DNA from: Chloroflexota bacterium
GTDB taxonomy: Bacteria; Chloroflexota; UBA6077
Reading direction: 5' to 3'
Length of the DNA: 6,444 bases
Assembly (NCBI GenBank): GCA_021788565.1
Contig: JAJYKO010000334.1
Location: 1 to 6,444 of the forward strand
The translations under genes were made by a program, and so were the position numbers. The notes under the pieces were generated by a model. The model saw nothing but the letters and a program-made list of their open reading frames with translations, was not told the DNA's origin and ran no database searches. Of this stretch, positions 4,678 to 6,444 are shown one piece after another (the first letter of the stretch is position 1; each line of letters opens with the position of its first letter).

Positions 4678-5328
4678 TTGAAGACACGCCCTTCGCTTCG
4701 ACCGGATCAGATCGAGCCGAGAAGTTTTGAGATCATAGCGGCCCTCCTTCCAGACCTGGATCAAGCTGCTCCCGAGTGGCCGGTCGTCCGGCGGATAGTT
4801 CATACCACCGGCGACCCATCGATAGCCGGGCTGCTCAGAATCCACCCGAAAGCCGTCGAGTCGGGCGTAAGGGCCCTCCGCGCGGGCCACACGATCATCA
4901 CGGACGTCAAGATGCTCGCCGCGGGCATCAACCGAAAGCTGACGGAAAGGCTGGGATGTGAGGTAGTGTGCGCCATCGACGAACCCGCCGCGTTGGAGAT
5001 AGCCCAGGAACGGGGAATAACCAGGGGCGCAGCAGCAATGATCCACCTGCGGTCCACGGTTCCCGGCGCGGTCGTGGCCATAGGGAACGCGCCGACGGCG
5101 CTGTTCGCCTTGCTGGACTCCCTGGATGAGGGGCTGGCCGCTCCGGCCCTCATCGTGGGCACTCCCGTCGGCTTCGTAGGAGCGGCGGAGTCCAAGGCCG
5201 AGTTGGTGCAGATGACGCCGCCCGTCCCCTACATCACGGTCGAGGGAACGAGAGGCGGGAGCACGATCGCGGTCGCGACGGTCAACGCGCTGCTGAAAAT
5301 GGCAGTCGCAGAGGGGAAGGTGAGTTGA
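4678..5328 (+). CDS. cbiC: Cobalt-precorrin-8 methylmutase (precorrin-8X methylmutase family)
   Basis: CbiC/CobH moves the C-11 methyl group to C-12 of (cobalt-)precorrin-8, giving (hydrogeno)cobyrinate in the cytoplasm. The protein has 216 residues, normal for the family. Visible family blocks are [12 protein letters not shown] (36-47) with H42, the position of the catalytic His (His43 in CobH); [16 protein letters not shown] (69-84); [13 protein letters not shown]; and the near-C-terminal [17 protein letters not shown]. The start is TTG 4678 with AGGGG 9 nt upstream. A longer reading from 4489 would put the riboswitch and terminator inside the protein and is rejected. Its stop overlaps the next gene's TTG as TTGA. 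Linkage to cobalt uptake genes and a B12 riboswitch supports the cobalt-early pathway, so CbiC rather than CobH. Confidence 0.96.
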   Translation: MKTRPSLRPDQIEPRSFEIIAALLPDLDQAAPEWPVVRRIVHTTGDPSIAGLLRIHPKAVESGVRALRAGHTIITDVKMLAAGINRKLTERLGCEVVCAIDEPAALEIAQERGITRGAAAMIHLRSTVPGAVVAIGNAPTALFALLDSLDEGLAAPALIVGTPVGFVGAAESKAELVQMTPPVPYITVEGTRGGSTIAVATVNALLKMAVAEGKVS

Positions 5329-6092
5329 AGAGCTATCACGGACCAACCAAGGCCGCAGGGGCATGGGTGGCACTGGCGCTGCTGCTCGCGGGGGCACAGG
5401 TAGCTTACGCGAGGCCCCAGGAGATGCACATCATGGAGGGCTTCCTGTCGCCCTTCTGGGCCGCGTTCTGGTTCGCCGTCGCGGCCCCGTTCTGGGTGGT
5501 GGGCTTCCGGCGAGTCAGCAGGTTGGTCGCGGAGAAACCGGAAACGCGGCTGCTGCTGGGGTTGGCGGGGGCCTTCACCTTCGTGCTTAGCGCTCTCAAG
5601 ATGCCTAGCGTCACCGGATCAAGCAGCCACCCCACCGGCACGGGGCTCGGCGCCATCCTTTTTGGTCCTTCCATCATGAGCGTCCTCGGCGGAATCGTCC
5701 TGCTGTTCCAGGCGCTGCTGCTGGCCCACGGCGGACTGACCACCCTTGGCGCGAACACAGTGAGCATGGGGATCGTCGGCCCCATAGGAGGCTGGGCCGT
5801 CTGGCGAGGACTGGCCGGCCGATCTCCGACCTGGTTGGCCGTCTTCCTGGCCGCCGTCCTGGCCGACTGGCTCACCTATGTCACCACCTCGCTGCAGCTT
5901 GCGCTGGCCTACCCGGACCCGGTGGGCGGGATTCTCGCTTCATTCGTCAAGTTCGGGACGATCTTCGCCGTCACCCAGGTTCCCCTGGCTATCAGCGAGG
6001 GGATCCTCACGGTCTTGATCGTCAACGCGCTTCGTGGCATGGCACCCGACGAGTTGAAGACGCTGAGCGTGAGGGGGCTACAGAATGGGTAG
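5325..6092 (+). CDS. cbiM: ECF cobalt substrate-binding subunit CbiM (canonical copy, with signal-like N-terminus)
   Basis: As called, this protein has 255 residues. A signal-like segment (K2 charged start, hydrophobic [16 protein letters not shown]) precedes [10 protein letters not shown], the canonical mature CbiM terminus, at residue 34. Ligands are M34, H35 and H102 (in [11 protein letters not shown]). [25 protein letters not shown] and [14 protein letters not shown] are strong CbiM blocks. The TTG start at 5325 overlaps the cbiC stop, with GGGG 8 nt upstream. An internal ATG at 5424 has GAGG 9 nt upstream and would give a 222-residue protein starting directly at MHI. In related signal-bearing CbiM the AxA cleavage site touches the Met; here RPQE lies between, so the functional N-terminus is uncertain. 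Overlaps cbiN by 8 nt. Confidence 0.95.
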   Translation: MKSYHGPTKAAGAWVALALLLAGAQVAYARPQEMHIMEGFLSPFWAAFWFAVAAPFWVVGFRRVSRLVAEKPETRLLLGLAGAFTFVLSALKMPSVTGSSSHPTGTGLGAILFGPSIMSVLGGIVLLFQALLLAHGGLTTLGANTVSMGIVGPIGGWAVWRGLAGRSPTWLAVFLAAVLADWLTYVTTSLQLALAYPDPVGGILASFVKFGTIFAVTQVPLAISEGILTVLIVNALRGMAPDELKTLSVRGLQNG

Positions 6093-6432
6093 GAAGCAGC
6101 AGCTCACGCAGCGCGGCTTTCGGCCGATCGTAAACTGGTTGCTGATCGCCGCGGTGGTTGCCCTGGTGGTCGTGCCCCTGATGATCCGGACGGGCTCCGA
6201 GTTTGGGGGGACAGACAACGCGGCCGTAAACGAGATAACGACGCTCGATCCCAACGCAAAACCGTGGTTCACGCCGCTCTGGACGCCCCCTGGACCCGAG
6301 GTGGAGAGCTTCCTGTTCTCGGTGCAGGCCGCCCTGGGTGCGGCCTTCATCGGGTACTTCTTCGGCTACAAGCGGGGTCGATCGGCCGGCAACAGCACGG
6401 CTGGTCAGAAGGCAGATCAGGACCATGATTGA
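6085..6432 (+). CDS. cbiN: ECF cobalt transporter auxiliary component CbiN
   Basis: CbiN is the small membrane subunit that works with CbiM in loading cobalt. This 115-residue protein has the canonical two-helix layout: helix 1 at about 16-34, an outer loop with [11 protein letters not shown] and [15 protein letters not shown], then helix 2 ([21 protein letters not shown]) and a positively charged KRGR cytoplasmic turn. Length and motifs are typical. The start ATG 6085 has GAGGGGG 7 nt upstream and overlaps the cbiM stop (ATGGGTAG). The stop overlaps the next start (ATGATTGA). The contrast with the unrelated-looking 98-residue protein in the equivalent place of the minus-strand operon is notable. 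Confidence 0.97.
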   Translation: MGRKQQLTQRGFRPIVNWLLIAAVVALVVVPLMIRTGSEFGGTDNAAVNEITTLDPNAKPWFTPLWTPPGPEVESFLFSVQAALGAAFIGYFFGYKRGRSAGNSTAGQKADQDHD

Positions 6433-6444
6433 CCGCTACGCCTA
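6425..6444 (+). CDS. cbiQ: Start of cbiQ, cut by window edge
   Basis: Only six whole codons are visible, reading MIDRYA, which matches the usual CbiQ opening. The ATG lies within the cbiN stop overlap (ATGATTGA), the usual cbiMNQ arrangement. Identification rests on this short terminus plus gene order; cbiO would be expected next beyond the window. Confidence 0.75.

Overview
The window is an accessory metal-uptake locus from a GC-rich bacterium (roughly 60% G+C by eye). It holds two divergent transcription blocks of group I ECF (CbiMNQO/NikMNQO-type) cobalt/nickel transporter genes, three different CbiM/NikM substrate-binding subunits, one cobalamin-biosynthesis gene (cbiC), two cobalamin riboswitches and a candidate nickel-responsive operator pair. 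Precorrin-8X methylmutase, the riboswitches and CbiMNQ together indicate de novo B12 synthesis, probably by the early-cobalt (anaerobic) route. I cannot place the phylum; the sigma-70-like promoters, Shine-Dalgarno sites and several TTG starts are only generally bacterial.

Minus-strand block (about 3003 down to 1): a promoter (-35 at 2998-3003, -10 at 2975-2980), a cobalamin riboswitch (2946-2821), an antiterminator/terminator platform (2826-2695), a 4-codon mini-ORF with a very strong ribosome-binding site (2603-2617), then cbiM (1834-2520), an unrecognised 98-residue two-helix His-rich membrane protein in the usual cbiN position (1541-1837), cbiQ (688-1467) and cbiO (655 to beyond base 1).

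Central plus-strand gene: a promoter back-to-back with the first one (3032-3060) drives a lone nikM-nikN fusion gene (3227-4258). Two copies of the palindrome TGCAACT-N-AGTTGCA lie at the predicted transcription start and in the leader. They fit the Nur-box pattern TTGCAA-N5-TTGCAA known from Streptomyces, so nickel control is the likeliest reading.

Second plus-strand block (about 4349 to the end): a near-copy of the first promoter and aptamer (50 consecutive identical bases in the aptamer core) but with an unrelated strong terminator, followed by cbiC, cbiM, cbiN and the first codons of cbiQ, all tightly overlapped.

Working model (inference): two cobalt transporters are shut off transcriptionally by B12, while the NikMN subunit is controlled by a metal-sensing Fur-family repressor. 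NikMN has no adjacent NikQ/NikO and may borrow energising subunits from a flanking operon or elsewhere. The least explained items are the 98-residue protein, the duplicated promoter-aptamer cassette with divergent platforms, and the mini-ORF.
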